Positions 4,685 to 5,346 of a stretch of DNA of 5,346 bases are shown here, in pieces. The translations under genes were made by a program, and so were the position numbers. Within the stretch, counting starts at the first letter, position 1; every line of letters starts with the position of its first letter. Source of the stretch: Anaerolineae bacterium. GTDB taxonomy: Bacteria > Chloroflexota > Anaerolineae > JAFGEY01. The DNA is taken from assembly GCA_016929205.1 (NCBI GenBank), contig JAFGJF010000175.1:1-5346 (forward strand), in the 5' to 3' direction. The notes under the pieces were generated by a model that saw nothing but the letters and a program-made list of their open reading frames with translations, was not told where the DNA came from and did no database searches.

Positions 4685-5346
4685 CTATCCCAACAACAAG
4701 TAGGGATTCTCCACCAACTGGCTGATCCGCTGCAAAAAGCGTGCCGCCGGCGCGCCGTCGACCAGGCGATGGTCAAAGGCCAGGCTGAGGACCATCATCT
4801 GCCGCACGACAATGTCACCGTCCTTTACAACCGGTTTGGGCACGATCCGCCCCACGCCCAGAATCGCCGCCTCTGGCAAATTGATGATCGGCGTAAAGGC
4901 ATCGACGCCATACATCCCCAGGTTGGTGATCGTAAACGTACCGCCGCTCAGATCGTCGGGCAAAGACTTGCTTTGCCGCGCGCGCTCGACCAATTCGCGG
5001 AACGTGGCCCCAAACTCGCGCAGCCCCTTTTGATCGGCATCACGGATCACCGGCACCAACAGGCCGCGCTCGGTATCGACCGCCAACCCCACATTGATCT
5101 GCGCCAACTGCTCGATCACGTCGCCGTTGACGCGGGCGTTCATGTACGGGAATTCGCGCAGCGAACGGGCGACGATCATCCCCAGCAGGTCATTAAAGCC
5201 CGGCGCAAACCCCCACTCTTGCGTCACTCTATTCTTGAACTGCGTCCGCACCTCGACAAAGGCCGTTGCATCGACCTCGCTCAGCAGCGTCACGCGCGCG
5301 GTCGATTGCGCGCTGCCCAACATCCGCTCGGCGATGATCCCGCGCA
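4685..5346 (-). CDS. 2-oxoacid dehydrogenase E2 acyltransferase, catalytic domain (5' end outside window)
   Basis: About 220 residues of the C-terminal catalytic domain of a dihydrolipoyl acyltransferase (E2) are visible. E2 is the core of pyruvate, 2-oxoglutarate or branched-chain 2-oxoacid dehydrogenase complexes and transfers the acyl group from lipoyl to CoA in the cytoplasm. The frame runs unbroken off the right edge and begins RGIIAERMLGSAQSTARVTL, the usual first helix and strand of this domain, so the Met at 5323 is internal. Further marks are GFAPGFNDLLGMIVARSL, NVGLAVDTERGLLVPVIRDA, GGTFTITNLGMYGVDAFTPI and the active-site FDHRLVDGAPAARFL, with catalytic His at 4769-4771 and Asp at 4757-4759, both intact. 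It ends NPYLLLG. The lipoyl and E1/E3-binding domains should lie upstream, outside the window. Which 2-oxoacid is used cannot be told from this part. It converges on the plus-strand cluster. Confidence 0.93.
   Translation of the reverse strand, partial: RGIIAERMLGSAQSTARVTLLSEVDATAFVEVRTQFKNRVTQEWGFAPGFNDLLGMIVARSLREFPYMNARVNGDVIEQLAQINVGLAVDTERGLLVPVIRDADQKGLREFGATFRELVERARQSKSLPDDLSGGTFTITNLGMYGVDAFTPIINLPEAAILGVGRIVPKPVVKDGDIVVRQMMVLSLAFDHRLVDGAPAARFLQRISQLVENPYLLLG

Noticed and set aside
4680..4691. Small hairpin GGGA-GCTA-TCCC over the E2 stop codon
   Set aside because: Only 4 bp with a 4-nt loop; too weak to call a terminator.

Overview
The window looks like a chromosomal segment from a Chloroflexota-type bacterium (Anaerolineae-like is my best guess). 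The guess rests on protein styles only: a BTAD-type (SARP/AfsR-like) regulator with a Cys-x-x-Cys segment before its TPR-like region, a DUF6585-like membrane protein, and strong AGGAGG ribosome binding sites. There is no rRNA or marker gene to confirm it. I see no tRNA, rRNA, CRISPR array, transposase or phage gene.

Layout, left to right. (1) Positions 1-97 hold a large perfect inverted repeat and the ribosome binding site of the first gene. (2) 98-895 (+) encodes a sugar phosphate isomerase/epimerase-like TIM barrel. (3) 896-1041 is a convergent intergenic gap with a 10-bp inverted repeat and a repeat-like stretch. (4) 1042-2610 (-) encodes a BTAD transcriptional regulator whose C-terminal half is a polytopic membrane domain. 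(5) 2611-2783 is a divergent control region, with a good promoter for the regulator and several small palindromes on the other side. (6) 2784-4588 (+) is a tight cluster: a two-helix membrane protein with a DUF218-like domain, a possible 25-codon linker ORF, a two-helix DUF6585-like protein with duplicated PH-like units, and a 65-residue small protein overlapping its end. (7) 4589-4684 is a convergent gap with a strong hairpin. (8) 4685-5346 (-) is the C-terminal catalytic domain of a 2-oxoacid dehydrogenase E2 acyltransferase, cut by the window edge.

The flanking genes (1 and 8) are ordinary metabolism and locally GC-rich. The middle block is different: a membrane-embedded DNA-binding regulator transcribed divergently from a compact operon of uncharacterised membrane-associated proteins, with a sampled stretch of low GC. 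My inference is that these form one envelope-linked regulatory module in which the regulator controls the divergent operon. No partner, ligand or output can be read from the sequence alone.
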